Source: Vibrio cortegadensis
GTDB taxonomy: Bacteria > Pseudomonadota > Gammaproteobacteria > Enterobacterales > Vibrionaceae
NCBI RefSeq assembly: GCF_024347395.1
Contig: NZ_AP025472.1
Coordinates: 806,001 to 870,000 of the forward strand
Direction of reading: 5' to 3'
DNA: 64,000 bases
Shown here: piece after piece, positions 32,911-42,507 of the stretch
Position numbering within the stretch: the stretch's first letter is position 1
Layout: every line of letters begins with the position of its first letter
Notes under the pieces: model-generated
The model's database searches: none
Told to the model about the DNA's origin: nothing
Seen by the model: only the letters and a program-made list of their open reading frames with translations
Program-made: the position numbers and the translations under genes

Positions 32911-33666
32911 TTACACATTGTTTGGCCAGTCGTCTGGTACAACAAACCAAAATTCTCCCTCTTTAGTCTGTCCATGAATAAAGCGATCTTCTGGCCGTTC
33001 AACCGGCAGACCAAACACATCAATTCCAGCAGCCCAACACTCTTTTGGTAGGTGATAAAGCGGTTGACCAATACGATCCCATTGATGCTGGTAGCACCAA
33101 AATCCTGATATTTGGCTCGTGTTGAGTGTGTAACCAAGGCAATGTCCTGGAATCGGTTCGTGATCAAATGGATTTACATAAAGCCGACCTTGCATTAGAA
33201 GATGTTCAGATCGGTTCTCATATTGGGGGTATTGCTGGATAAAAGGATCAGATTGGCTCATTTTCAGCTGGTGATTCAACATTCGGGATAGCTTTTTATC
33301 CAGTTGATCATGGGCATTAGGGCCAAACCAAGTGCCTTGGTGCAAAAGGTAGAATTTAATCGCGATCTCCCAATGCTCATACTCTTGGTGTGGAGTTTCC
33401 AATATCAAATCGATCGCCCCAAGTGTTTGTCCGCTAGGTGCGTTGATCTGTACCTCTTCTAAAGAAAGGTCGTAATGTTGTGATTGCTGTAGAGCGTGAG
33501 TGCAGAGATATTGATAGAGAAAACCGAGCCGAGGATTTCCGCAATAATGCTTATCGTCAGCCAAAGGCGGAATCGATAGTTTGGAAAAATCTTCAAACGG
33601 TGCTTGTAACTGAAAAAGAGCAGGGGTGTTGATTATCCATTGGTAAAAACGCTGTAATGAATTCAT
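32911..33666 (-). CDS. DUF1853 cytosolic protein
   Basis: The protein of about 251 residues matches DUF1853. It contains the conserved block YEHWEIAIKFYLLHQGTWFG ... GPNAHDQLDKKLSRMLNHQL, and an IDLILET segment. The acidic/Lys arrangement (Asp in AIDLILE, E-x-K in WEIAIK) resembles PD-(D/E)xK nuclease-fold proteins, which is only inference. AAGGAAAGAG before MNSLQRFY supports the start at 33666 rather than the longer frame to 33699. No function is known. Confidence 0.75.
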   Translation of the reverse strand: MNSLQRFYQWIINTPALFQLQAPFEDFSKLSIPPLADDKHYCGNPRLGFLYQYLCTHALQQSQHYDLSLEEVQINAPSGQTLGAIDLILETPHQEYEHWEIAIKFYLLHQGTWFGPNAHDQLDKKLSRMLNHQLKMSQSDPFIQQYPQYENRSEHLLMQGRLYVNPFDHEPIPGHCLGYTLNTSQISGFWCYQHQWDRIGQPLYHLPKECWAAGIDVFGLPVERPEDRFIHGQTKEGEFWFVVPDDWPNNV

Positions 33667-33765
33667 CTCTTTCCTTAGAAGATAGCGACCTTTGAACATT
33701 GTAGCGTGGATAGTAGAGTAACTTGAGTATAAAATCTTACGATAAATAGAAACATGGACAAAGCA

Positions 33766-34524
33766 ATGAACAATATTCAGCTGGAAAAGATTTTAAACGA
33801 AAAATTGTCACCTCAGCTTATTAAAGATTACAGCCCTAATGGAATGCAGGTTGAAGGTGCAACAGAGATCAAACGAGTGGTTACGGGTGTTACGGCTTCG
33901 CAAGCTCTCATCGACAAAGCGGTCGAGATAAATGCTGATGCGCTGATCGTCCATCACGGCTATTTTTGGAAAGGTGAAGCGGAACCTATTCGTGGGATGA
34001 AAGGCAAGCGAATTCGCACCCTCATCAAAAGCGATATTAATCTTTATGCTTATCACCTGCCGCTAGATATCCACCCAGAGCTCGGTAACAATGCGGAGTT
34101 GGCTCGTTTACTTGATATTGATGTGGAAGGTGGACTAGAAGGTCACCCGCAGTCTGTGGCGATGTTTGGCCGTTTTAAGCAAGCCATGACAGGCAGTGAA
34201 TTAGCGGAAAAAATGGACCAAGTTCTTGATCGTACCCCTCTTCATATTGCACCAGAAAATCAAGATAAGCTGATTGAGACTATTGGTTGGTGTAGTGGTG
34301 GCGGGCAAGATTATATCGAGTTGGCTGCACAGCATGGGTTAGATGCTTTTATGTCCGGTGAAGTGTCTGAACGCACGACTTACACTGCCCGTGAACAAGA
34401 TATTCATTACTTCTCTGCTGGTCATCATGCAACGGAGCGTTATGGTATTAAAGCATTGGGTGAGTGGTTAGCGGCAGAACACGATCTTGATGTGACATTT
34501 ATTGATATCAATAATCCAGTTTAA
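33766..34524 (+). CDS. ybgI: YbgI, Nif3-like dinuclear metal centre protein
   Basis: The 252-residue NIF3/YbgI-family protein has paired His metal ligands (VHHGYFWKG) and a second metal motif in SGEVSERTTYTA and SAGHHATERYG. E. coli YbgI forms a toroidal hexamer, and its enzyme role is debated. I take MNNIQLEK (33766) as the start. An in-frame Met 12 bases upstream is possible. It runs convergently to gltA, with a shared terminator. Confidence 0.92.
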   Translation: MNNIQLEKILNEKLSPQLIKDYSPNGMQVEGATEIKRVVTGVTASQALIDKAVEINADALIVHHGYFWKGEAEPIRGMKGKRIRTLIKSDINLYAYHLPLDIHPELGNNAELARLLDIDVEGGLEGHPQSVAMFGRFKQAMTGSELAEKMDQVLDRTPLHIAPENQDKLIETIGWCSGGGQDYIELAAQHGLDAFMSGEVSERTTYTAREQDIHYFSAGHHATERYGIKALGEWLAAEHDLDVTFIDINNPV

Positions 34525-34560
34525 AGTCATTTCAGCAGCTACACATACAAACAAAAATGA

Positions 34561-34590
34561 AAAGGCTTGATCAATTGATCAAGCCTTTAT
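34561..34590. terminator. Bidirectional palindromic terminator between ybgI and gltA
   Basis: A perfect 28-base palindrome (34561-34588) begins AAAGGCTTGATCAA. It can fold as a terminator for both convergent genes. The gltA transcript reaches it after crossing the heptamer array. Confidence 0.8.
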
Positions 34591-34596
34591 GCTTTG

Positions 34597-34658
<62 letters not shown>

Positions 34659-34661
34659 AAG

Positions 34662-35951
34662 CTATTCACGTTCATGCAATGGTTTGAAATCACGTTGCTC
34701 TTCACCAGTATAAAGCTGGCGAGGACGACCAATACGGTTAGTTGGGTCGGCATGCATTTCATTCCAGTGTGCAATCCAACCCACTGTACGAGACAGAGCA
34801 AAGATTACAGTGAACATTGATACTGGGATACCAATCGCTTTCAGAATGATACCTGAGTAGAAATCGACATTCGGGTAAAGTTTCTTCGAAACAAAGTACT
34901 CATCAGATAGAGCAATACGTTCAAGTTCCATTGCCACATCAAGTAGTGGATCTTTAATATCTAATTCTTTCAATACTTCATGACAAGCTTCGCGCATTAC
35001 TGTTGCGCGTGGATCATAGTTTTTGTAGACACGGTGACCAAAGCCCATTAAGCGGAATGGGTCATCTTTGTCTTTTGCTCGTGCAACATACTCTTCGATG
35101 TTATCAACTGAACCAATCTCTTCTAGCATACGTAGGCATGCTTCGTTAGCACCACCGTGAGCTGGTCCCCATAGAGAAGCAATACCTGCCGCGATACAAG
35201 CAAATGGGTTAGCACCAGATGAACCTGCTAAACGAACGGTAGACGTTGAGGCATTTTGTTCGTGGTCGGCATGCAGAGTGAAAATTTTGTCCATCGCACG
35301 AGCGACAATTGGATTTACATCGTAGTCTTCACATGGATTAGCAAACATCATGTGTAAGAAGTTTTCCGCATAGCCTAGGTCATTGCGTGGGTAGATAAAC
35401 GGTTGACCTATTGAATATTTGTAACACATTGCTGCCAGTGTTGGCATTTTAGAAATAAGACGGTATGCCGCTATTTCTCGGTGTGTATCATTGTTGATAT
35501 CAAGTGAATCGTGATAGAAAGCCGCAAGTGCTCCAACCACACCACACATTACTGCCATTGGGTGAGCATCACGACGGAAGCCGTGGAAGAAACTAGCAAT
35601 TTGCTCATGAACCATGGTGTGACGTGTAACAATACGTTTAAATTCATCATATTGTTCACGAGTAGGGGCTTCGCCATAAAGTAGAATATAACAAACTTCT
35701 AGATAGTCTGAATTATTGGCTAATTGATCAATCGGGTAGCCGCGGTGTAAAAGAATGCCTTTATCACCATCGATGAATGTGATTGATGATTCACAAGACG
35801 CAGTGGCAAGAAAACCAGGGTCAAAAGTAAAGAAACCATTTGAACCTAGAGTACGAACGTCAATAACGGGAGTACCTAATGCACCCTCCATGATTGGCAA
35901 TTCAATTGGCGCTTTACCTTCAACGTGAAGGGTAGCTTTCTTATCCGCCAT
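34662..35951 (-). CDS. gltA: Citrate synthase (type II)
   Basis: The 429-residue enzyme condenses oxaloacetate and acetyl-CoA. Active-site motifs are LHADHEQNASTSTVR, MGFGHRVYKNYDPRA and VDFYSG, and the length fits the NADH-inhibited hexameric type of Gram-negatives. It is divergent from sdhC across a regulatory spacer with an ArcA box. A heptamer tandem repeat follows the stop codon directly. Confidence 0.97.
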   Translation of the reverse strand: MADKKATLHVEGKAPIELPIMEGALGTPVIDVRTLGSNGFFTFDPGFLATASCESSITFIDGDKGILLHRGYPIDQLANNSDYLEVCYILLYGEAPTREQYDEFKRIVTRHTMVHEQIASFFHGFRRDAHPMAVMCGVVGALAAFYHDSLDINNDTHREIAAYRLISKMPTLAAMCYKYSIGQPFIYPRNDLGYAENFLHMMFANPCEDYDVNPIVARAMDKIFTLHADHEQNASTSTVRLAGSSGANPFACIAAGIASLWGPAHGGANEACLRMLEEIGSVDNIEEYVARAKDKDDPFRLMGFGHRVYKNYDPRATVMREACHEVLKELDIKDPLLDVAMELERIALSDEYFVSKKLYPNVDFYSGIILKAIGIPVSMFTVIFALSRTVGWIAHWNEMHADPTNRIGRPRQLYTGEEQRDFKPLHERE

Positions 35952-36345
35952 AACAATCTCCTTTGTTTATTATTTAATCCGTCCAGGATGTTTATGTGAC
36001 AATTTTTTACTGCTCTTAGGTCCTAAAGTCAATTTTTCTATTTTTTTGTGTGCACTTGTTATGATTTTTCATATTAAAATCGTTAAAAATCTGTTCTACG
36101 TAGCATAATTTGTTACATCAATTGTATTAAGATGTTGCCAGTCGTATAGTGATGCTGAAAATTTTGGTGAAATCCTTATAAATTCAAGGCTGAAATGAAT
36201 TGTGAGGTTGGATTTTTAGTCTTGTTGTTAACATTTTTGTTACATTTAACTCGGCGTTAAAGGCGGATTGATGTTAAGTAAATGTTAACTTTTGTGGGTT
36301 TGCCACCAAAATTTGTATATAACTATAAATGCTCAATGGAGCTGA
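35952..36345. promoter_or_regulatory. Divergent gltA/sdhC control region
   Basis: A 394-base AT-rich spacer without a frame. It contains the ArcA-like box at 36273-36287 and additional TGTTA repeats (36226-36247). This fits oxygen control of the TCA genes by ArcAB. Confidence 0.65.
36273..36287 (+). promoter_or_regulatory. ArcA-like binding site upstream of sdhC
   Basis: GTTAAGTAAATGTTA matches the ArcA consensus GTTAATTAAATGTTA at 14 of 15 positions, about 60 bases before the sdhC start. Placement near the promoter suggests anaerobic repression of the sdh-suc operon. Confidence 0.78.
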
Positions 36346-36738
36346 GTGAGCAAGCCTGTGAAAGAAAGAAAATCAAGACCTGTTAATTTAGATTTACAGA
36401 CCATCCAATTCCCAATTACTGCAATTGCATCAATCTTGCACCGTGTTTCTGGTGTGATTATGTTTGTGGCGATTGGTATCCTGCTTTGGTTGCTATCTAT
36501 TTCCCTCTCTTCCCCTGTTGGTTTCATGGAAGCAAGCGACATTGTCGATGGCTTTTTCGTGAAATTTATTCTTTGGGGCATCCTAACTGCTTTGGCTTAT
36601 CACATTGCTGGTGGTATTCGTCATCTTCTTATGGATCTTGGACATTTTGAAGAGCTCGAATCTGGCGCAATGAGTGCGAAGGTAGCCTTTGGTGCGACAG
36701 CTGTATTGTCATTACTTGCGGGGGTTTTAGTATGGTAA
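36346..36738 (+). CDS. sdhC: Succinate dehydrogenase cytochrome b556 subunit SdhC
   Basis: The 130-residue membrane anchor has three helices and the family motif RPVNLDLQTIQFPITAIASI followed by LHRVSGV, where the His region and ubiquinone site lie, plus AYHIAGGIRHLLMD with the haem-binding His. The start is GTG (36346) with TGGAG upstream. Its stop overlaps the sdhD start. It is the first gene of sdhCDAB-sucABCD. Confidence 0.95.
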   Translation: MSKPVKERKSRPVNLDLQTIQFPITAIASILHRVSGVIMFVAIGILLWLLSISLSSPVGFMEASDIVDGFFVKFILWGILTALAYHIAGGIRHLLMDLGHFEELESGAMSAKVAFGATAVLSLLAGVLVW

Positions 36739-37079
36739 GCAACGTTTCATCGTTTGGCCGTAATGGCGTGCATGATTTCCTATTAATTCGTGCATCTGCA
36801 ATTATTATGACGCTTTACACTATTTACCTAGTGAGCTTCTGTGCTTTCTCGGGTGATATCTCTTACGTATCTTGGACGCAATTCTTTGGCGGTACTTTTA
36901 CTAAAGTCTTCACCATGCTTGCGCTTCTGTCTGTACTGATTCATGCATGGATCGGTCTATGGCAGGTTCTTACGGATTATATCAAGTGCACAAAACTGCG
37001 TGGCGGTTTACAGCTTGGTATTGTTGCCGTATTGCTTGGATACTTTTTCTCTGGCCTATTTATTTTGTGGGGTGCGTAA
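36732..37079 (+). CDS. sdhD: Succinate dehydrogenase membrane anchor SdhD
   Basis: The 115-residue subunit has three hydrophobic helices. The motif SVLIHAWIGLWQVLTDYI contains the haem-ligand His. With SdhC it forms the quinone-reducing membrane domain of complex II. It overlaps sdhC by 7 bases, and its TAA directly abuts the sdhA GTG, so translation is coupled. Confidence 0.94.
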   Translation: MVSNVSSFGRNGVHDFLLIRASAIIMTLYTIYLVSFCAFSGDISYVSWTQFFGGTFTKVFTMLALLSVLIHAWIGLWQVLTDYIKCTKLRGGLQLGIVAVLLGYFFSGLFILWGA

Positions 37080-38846
37080 GTGACTATTCCTGTTCGTGAG
37101 TTTGATGCCGTAGTAATTGGCGCTGGTGGTGCTGGCATGCGTGCCGCGCTACAAATTTCAGAGCAAGGCCTATCTTGTGCATTGCTTTCAAAAGTTTTTC
37201 CTACTCGTTCTCATACTGTATCTGCACAAGGCGGTATTACCGTTGCTCTTGGTAATGCGCATGAAGATCACTGGGAACAACATATGTACGATACGGTAAA
37301 GGGCTCTGATTATATTGGAGACCAAGATGCGATTGAGTACATGTGTAAAAATGGTCCTGAGTCCGTTATTGAACTAGAGAAAATGGGGCTTCCATTCTCT
37401 CGCTTTGATAATGGCACTATTTACCAACGTCCGTTTGGTGGCCAATCTAAGAATTTTGGTGGCGAGCAAGCCGCTCGTACTGCAGCAGCGGCAGACCGTA
37501 CGGGTCACGCATTGCTTCATACGCTTTACCAGCAAAACATTAAGCATAAAACGACAGTGTTTTCTGAGTGGTATGCACTTGATCTTGTTAAAAATGAAGA
37601 TGGTGCCATTCTTGGAACAACGGCGTTATGCATGGAAACTGGCGAAGTTTGTTACTTTAAATCTAAAGCAACGATCCTAGCGACTGGTGGTGCTGGCCGT
37701 ATTTACGCTTCAACAACTAACGCCCATATCAATACGGGCGATGGTGTTGGTATGGCGATTCGTGCAGGCGTACCAATGCAAGACATCGAAATGTGGCAGT
37801 TCCACCCAACGGGTATTGCTGGCGCAGGCGTTCTTGTTACGGAAGGCTGTCGTGGTGAAGGTGGTTACCTTCTGAATAAAGATGGCGAACGTTTCATGGA
37901 GCGTTATGCTCCGAATGCGAAAGACTTAGCGGGTCGTGATGTGGTTGCTCGTTCAATGATGATCGAGATCCGTGAAGGACGCGGTTGTGATGGTCCTTGG
38001 GGTCCACACATTAAGCTGAAACTGGATCACTTAGGTAAAGATACGCTTGAGTCGCGTCTTCCTGGTGTTTGTGAGCTCTCTCGTACGTTTGCTCACGTTG
38101 ATCCAGTGAAAGAGCCGATTCCAGTTATCCCAACGTGTCACTACATGATGGGCGGCGTTCCGACTCAAGTTTCTGGTCAGGCAATTAAGCAAGACGAATC
38201 GGGTGCGGATGTCGAAATCCAAGGCTTATTCGCATGCGGTGAAATTGCATCAGTATCGGTGCATGGCGCGAACCGCTTAGGTGGCAACTCACTGCTTGAT
38301 TTGGTTGTATTTGGACGTGCGACTGGTCTTCATTTGGGTGAAACACTCGATAAACAAGCGGAAGCTAAACCTGCGACTGAAGCGGATATTGAGAAATCTC
38401 TTGAGCGTTATAACCGTTGGGAAAATAGTACCGATGGCGAAGACCCAGCTCAAATTCGTAAAGACCTACAACAGTGTATGCAGAATAATTTCTCGGTATT
38501 CCGTGAAGGCGATGCAATGGCGAAAGGCTTGGAAGAGCTTAAAGTTATCCGTGAACGTCTGAAAAATGCCCACCTTTCTGATAAGTCGACAGAATTCAAC
38601 ACTCAACGTATCGAATGTTTAGAGTTAGAAAACTTAATGGAAACCGCATTTGCAACTGCCGTTGCTGCGAACTACCGAACTGAAAGTCGTGGCGCTCATG
38701 CTCGCTTTGACTTCCCTGAGCGTGACGATGCAAATTGGCTATGCCACTCCGTTTACAACCCTGAGACAGAGTCTATGTCTAAGCGTAATGTGAATATGGA
38801 ACCGGTTCACCGTGAAGCATTCCCACCGAAAGCTCGTACGTACTAA
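37080..38846 (+). CDS. sdhA: Succinate dehydrogenase flavoprotein SdhA
   Basis: The 588-residue subunit binds FAD covalently (GAGGAGMRAALQ; His in RSHTVSAQGGI). It oxidises succinate using FHPTGIAGAG, the HYMMGGVPT segment and GANRLGGNSLLD. The start is GTG. It passes electrons to SdhB, 15 bases downstream. Confidence 0.97.
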   Translation: MTIPVREFDAVVIGAGGAGMRAALQISEQGLSCALLSKVFPTRSHTVSAQGGITVALGNAHEDHWEQHMYDTVKGSDYIGDQDAIEYMCKNGPESVIELEKMGLPFSRFDNGTIYQRPFGGQSKNFGGEQAARTAAAADRTGHALLHTLYQQNIKHKTTVFSEWYALDLVKNEDGAILGTTALCMETGEVCYFKSKATILATGGAGRIYASTTNAHINTGDGVGMAIRAGVPMQDIEMWQFHPTGIAGAGVLVTEGCRGEGGYLLNKDGERFMERYAPNAKDLAGRDVVARSMMIEIREGRGCDGPWGPHIKLKLDHLGKDTLESRLPGVCELSRTFAHVDPVKEPIPVIPTCHYMMGGVPTQVSGQAIKQDESGADVEIQGLFACGEIASVSVHGANRLGGNSLLDLVVFGRATGLHLGETLDKQAEAKPATEADIEKSLERYNRWENSTDGEDPAQIRKDLQQCMQNNFSVFREGDAMAKGLEELKVIRERLKNAHLSDKSTEFNTQRIECLELENLMETAFATAVAANYRTESRGAHARFDFPERDDANWLCHSVYNPETESMSKRNVNMEPVHREAFPPKARTY

Positions 38847-38861
38847 GGAGAGGACACTATT

Positions 38862-39575
38862 ATGAAATTGAAATTCTCTTTGTACCGATATAATCCGGAC
38901 GTCGATCAAAAGCCGTACATGAAGGATTATACTTTAGAAGTAGAAGAAGGCTCTGACATGATGTTGTTGGATGCGCTTATTTTACTGAAAGAGCAAGATG
39001 CGAGTATTTCATTCCGTCGTTCATGCCGTGAAGGTGTGTGTGGTTCAGATGGTTTGAATATGAACGGTAAGAATGGCTTAGCGTGTATCACATCGTTGTC
39101 TGCATTGATGACACAAGATACTATCGTGATTAGACCTTTACCGGGTCTTCCTGTGGTTCGTGACTTGATTGTCGATATGACTCAATTCTATGACAACTAT
39201 GAAAAAGTGAAACCATTCTTGGTGTCTGATGGTAACGTACCACCAGCGCGCGAAAACCTACAAAGTCCAGATGAACGTGCTCATTTAGATGGTCTGTATG
39301 AATGTATCATGTGTGCATGTTGTACCACTTCATGCCCGTCGTTTTGGTGGAACCCTGATAAATTCATCGGACCAGCGGGTCTTCTTGCGGCGTATCGTTG
39401 GCTAATTGATAGCCGTGATACCGCTACAGATGAACGTTTATCTAATCTTGACGACGCATTTAGTGTTTTTCGTTGCCATGGCATCATGAACTGTGTAAGT
39501 GTTTGTCCTAAGGGACTTAATCCGACGAAAGCAATTGGCCATATCAAGTCAATGTTGGTAAATCGTTCGGTTTAA
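38862..39575 (+). CDS. sdhB: Succinate dehydrogenase iron-sulfur subunit SdhB
   Basis: The 237-residue subunit carries all three cluster motifs: [2Fe-2S] in SCREGVCGSDGLNMNGKNG with a later Cys, [4Fe-4S] in CIMCACCTTSCPS, and [3Fe-4S] in CVSVCPKGLNPTKAIG. AAGGAG lies before the ATG. Confidence 0.97.
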   Translation: MKLKFSLYRYNPDVDQKPYMKDYTLEVEEGSDMMLLDALILLKEQDASISFRRSCREGVCGSDGLNMNGKNGLACITSLSALMTQDTIVIRPLPGLPVVRDLIVDMTQFYDNYEKVKPFLVSDGNVPPARENLQSPDERAHLDGLYECIMCACCTTSCPSFWWNPDKFIGPAGLLAAYRWLIDSRDTATDERLSNLDDAFSVFRCHGIMNCVSVCPKGLNPTKAIGHIKSMLVNRSV

Positions 39576-39589
39576 TAAACAATAAAATT

Positions 39590-39614
39590 GCTGGCTCATG
39601 TTGAGCCAGCGTTT
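39590..39614 (+). terminator. Intercistronic hairpin between sdhB and sucA
   Basis: GCTGGCTCA (39590-39598) pairs with TGAGCCAGC (39602-39610) around a three-base loop, with GTTTAT after it. It may attenuate transcription or protect the sdh mRNA 3' end. It is unlikely to terminate fully in this conserved operon. Confidence 0.6.
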
Positions 39615-39665
39615 ATAGCTCGGCATAGACCGCAGCGAATGTGAAACTACTGGTTAAGGGAAAAT

Positions 39666-42479
39666 ATGCAGAACGGCGTGATGAAGGCATGGCTCGAGTC
39701 TTCACACTTGGCTGGCGCCAATGCAACTTATGTAGAAGAACTCTACGAACTGTATCTTAGCGATCCTGATCTGGTAAGTGAGGAGTGGAAACGTGTATTT
39801 GATGAGTTGCCTACGCAAGCATCAGAAGTGGTTGAACAACCGCATTCACGTGTCCGTGATTACTTCCGTCGACTCGCGCAAGAAACAAAGCATTACAATG
39901 TCCAAGTTAGTGATCCCGATGTCGATGCAAAACAAGTAAAAGTACTGCAACTTATCAATGCTTACCGTTTCCGTGGGCATCAAGCTGCAAACCTAGACCC
40001 GCTTGGGTTATGGAAAAGAGATGCAGTCGCTGAACTGGATCCATCATTTCATACACTCACTGATGAAGACCTCAATGAAACATTCAACGTAGGTTCTTTC
40101 GCTATTGGTCAAGAGACCATGGTATTGAAAGATCTGCATAAAGCGTTGAAGCAAACTTATTGTGGTTCAATCGGTGCAGAATACATGCATATGACTAATA
40201 CAGAACAGAAACGTTGGATTCAACAACGTTTAGAGTCTGTTTCTGGTCAACCATCATTTAATAAAGAAGAGAAGAGAGCATTTCTAGATGAGCTGACAGC
40301 AGCTGAAGGTCTAGAACGCTATCTTGGCGCTAAATTCCCCGGTGCAAAACGATTCTCTTTAGAAGGTGGTGACGCGTTGATTCCAATGACGAAAGAGATC
40401 ATTCGTCATGCTGGTGGTCAAGGTATGCGTGAAGTGGTTGTTGGAATGGCCCACCGTGGTCGTTTAAACATGCTGGTTAACGTGCTGGGTAAAAAGCCAC
40501 AAGATCTGTTTGATGAATTCGCGGGTAAAAAGCACGATGACACATGGGGAACCGGCGATGTTAAATATCACCAAGGTTTCTCTGCTGACTTTGCTGCTCC
40601 TGGCGGTGATGTCCATCTAGTTCTTGCGTTTAACCCTTCTCACTTAGAAATCGTAAACCCTGTAGTTATTGGTTCCGTTCGTGCTCGTCAAGATCGTTTA
40701 GGCGATTGTGATGGTAGCCGTGTTCTACCAATTACAATTCATGGTGACTCTGCGATTGCTGGTCAAGGTGTCGTACAAGAGACGTTTAATATGTCTCAAG
40801 CGCGTGGTTTCTGTGTGGGTGGTACGGTTCGTATCGTGGTGAATAACCAAGTTGGTTTCACTACATCTAACCCTCGTGATACACGCTCTACTATGTATTG
40901 TACTGATATCGCGAAGATGGTTCAGGCCCCAATTTTCCACGTGAATGCCGATGACCCAGAAGCGGTAGCATTTATTGCACGATTAGCGCTTGATTACCGT
41001 AATACATTTAAGCGTGATGTCGTGATTGATTTGGTTTGTTATCGCCGTCATGGCCATAACGAAGCCGATGAGCCGAATGCAACTCAGCCACTGATGTATC
41101 AAAAAATCAAAAAACACCCAACACCACGTAAGCTTTATGCTGATGTGCTGATTGATCGCGGTGAATTTGATATTGAAACGGCAACGCAGCTAGTTAACGA
41201 ATATCGAGATGCGCTTGACCATGGTGAAGTCGTGGTTAAAGAGTGGCGTCCTATGACATTACACTCTGTGGATTGGTCTCCATATTTAGGCCATGAGTGG
41301 AATATGGAATGGGATCATAAAATTGATATTGAGCGCTTAAAAGAGCTTGGTAATCGATTATGCCAATATCCAGATAGCCATAAACTGCAAAGCCGCGTGA
41401 ATAAGCTTTATAACGATCGTACCGCAATGATGCTGGGTGAAAAACAGCTCGATTGGGGTATGGCAGAAACATTAGCATATGCAACATTAGTTGATGATGG
41501 TAAGCGTATTCGTATCTCAGGCCAAGATTCTGGTCGTGGTACTTTCTTCCATCGCCACTCTGTTTTGCATAACCAAGATGATGCGAGTACTTACGTTCCT
41601 CTTGCGAATATCCACGATAGCCAAGGTCCTTTCCAAGTGTTTGATTCGGTTCTTTCTGAAGAAGCGGTATTAGCATTTGAATACGGTTACGCGACCGCTG
41701 AACCGGGTGGACTAACCCTTTGGGAAGCTCAATTTGGTGATTTCGCCAATGGTGCTCAAGTGGTTATTGACCAATTTATTTCATCAGGTGAGCAGAAGTG
41801 GGCACGACTATGTGGCTTAACGATGTTGCTTCCTCATGGTTATGAAGGTCAAGGTCCCGAGCACTCGTCAGCACGTTTAGAGCGTTACTTACAGCTGTGT
41901 GCTGAACAGAATATGCAAGTGGTTGTTCCGTCAACACCTGCTCAGGTTTATCACATGTTGCGCCGTCAAGTTGTGCGTCCTATGCGTCGTCCACTTATCG
42001 TGATGTCTCCTAAATCATTGTTGCGCCATCCGTTATGTACTTCTTCTTTAGAAGACCTAGCTGAAGGCACATTCCAACCTGCCATTGCAGAAGTGGATGA
42101 TTTAGATGCGTCAGGTGTGAAACGTGTTGTGTTCTGTTCTGGTAAAGTTTATTACGACTTGTTAGAGCAGCGCCGTAAAAACGAGCAAGAAGACGTAGCG
42201 ATTGTCCGAATCGAGCAGATTTACCCATTCCCTAAAGAGGAAGTGGAAGCGGCAATTGCACAATATACCAATGTAGTGGATTTCGTATGGTGCCAAGAAG
42301 AGCCGCAAAACCAAGGCGCTTGGTACTCTAGCCAGCATAACTTCAGAGCCGCAATTCCTGCCGGCGCTGATCTTAAATACGCGGGACGTGCAGCTTCTGC
42401 ATCTCCAGCGGTTGGTTATATGTCAGTACACTTGAAACAGCAGAAAGCGTTAGTTGACGACGCTTTGACCCTAGCTTAA
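39666..42479 (+). CDS. sucA: 2-oxoglutarate dehydrogenase E1 component
   Basis: The 937-residue thiamine-diphosphate enzyme decarboxylates 2-oxoglutarate. It has the N-terminal recruitment motif (SSHLAGANATYVEELYELYL), AHRGRLNMLVNVLGK, HGDSAIAGQGVVQET, and the ThDP/Mg region VNNQVGFTTSNPRDTRS. AAGGG precedes the ATG. It works with SucB and a lipoamide dehydrogenase encoded elsewhere. Confidence 0.97.
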   Translation: MQNGVMKAWLESSHLAGANATYVEELYELYLSDPDLVSEEWKRVFDELPTQASEVVEQPHSRVRDYFRRLAQETKHYNVQVSDPDVDAKQVKVLQLINAYRFRGHQAANLDPLGLWKRDAVAELDPSFHTLTDEDLNETFNVGSFAIGQETMVLKDLHKALKQTYCGSIGAEYMHMTNTEQKRWIQQRLESVSGQPSFNKEEKRAFLDELTAAEGLERYLGAKFPGAKRFSLEGGDALIPMTKEIIRHAGGQGMREVVVGMAHRGRLNMLVNVLGKKPQDLFDEFAGKKHDDTWGTGDVKYHQGFSADFAAPGGDVHLVLAFNPSHLEIVNPVVIGSVRARQDRLGDCDGSRVLPITIHGDSAIAGQGVVQETFNMSQARGFCVGGTVRIVVNNQVGFTTSNPRDTRSTMYCTDIAKMVQAPIFHVNADDPEAVAFIARLALDYRNTFKRDVVIDLVCYRRHGHNEADEPNATQPLMYQKIKKHPTPRKLYADVLIDRGEFDIETATQLVNEYRDALDHGEVVVKEWRPMTLHSVDWSPYLGHEWNMEWDHKIDIERLKELGNRLCQYPDSHKLQSRVNKLYNDRTAMMLGEKQLDWGMAETLAYATLVDDGKRIRISGQDSGRGTFFHRHSVLHNQDDASTYVPLANIHDSQGPFQVFDSVLSEEAVLAFEYGYATAEPGGLTLWEAQFGDFANGAQVVIDQFISSGEQKWARLCGLTMLLPHGYEGQGPEHSSARLERYLQLCAEQNMQVVVPSTPAQVYHMLRRQVVRPMRRPLIVMSPKSLLRHPLCTSSLEDLAEGTFQPAIAEVDDLDASGVKRVVFCSGKVYYDLLEQRRKNEQEDVAIVRIEQIYPFPKEEVEAAIAQYTNVVDFVWCQEEPQNQGAWYSSQHNFRAAIPAGADLKYAGRAASASPAVGYMSVHLKQQKALVDDALTLA

Positions 42480-42507
42480 GAACTAGAAGAATAAGGACGA
42501 AACAGAT

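Noticed and set aside
34561..34588. Perfect 28-base palindrome as a recombination or telomere-resolution site
   Set aside because: It sits between convergent ybgI and gltA in the usual terminator position, and the arms start with A and end with T runs. A terminator explains it fully.
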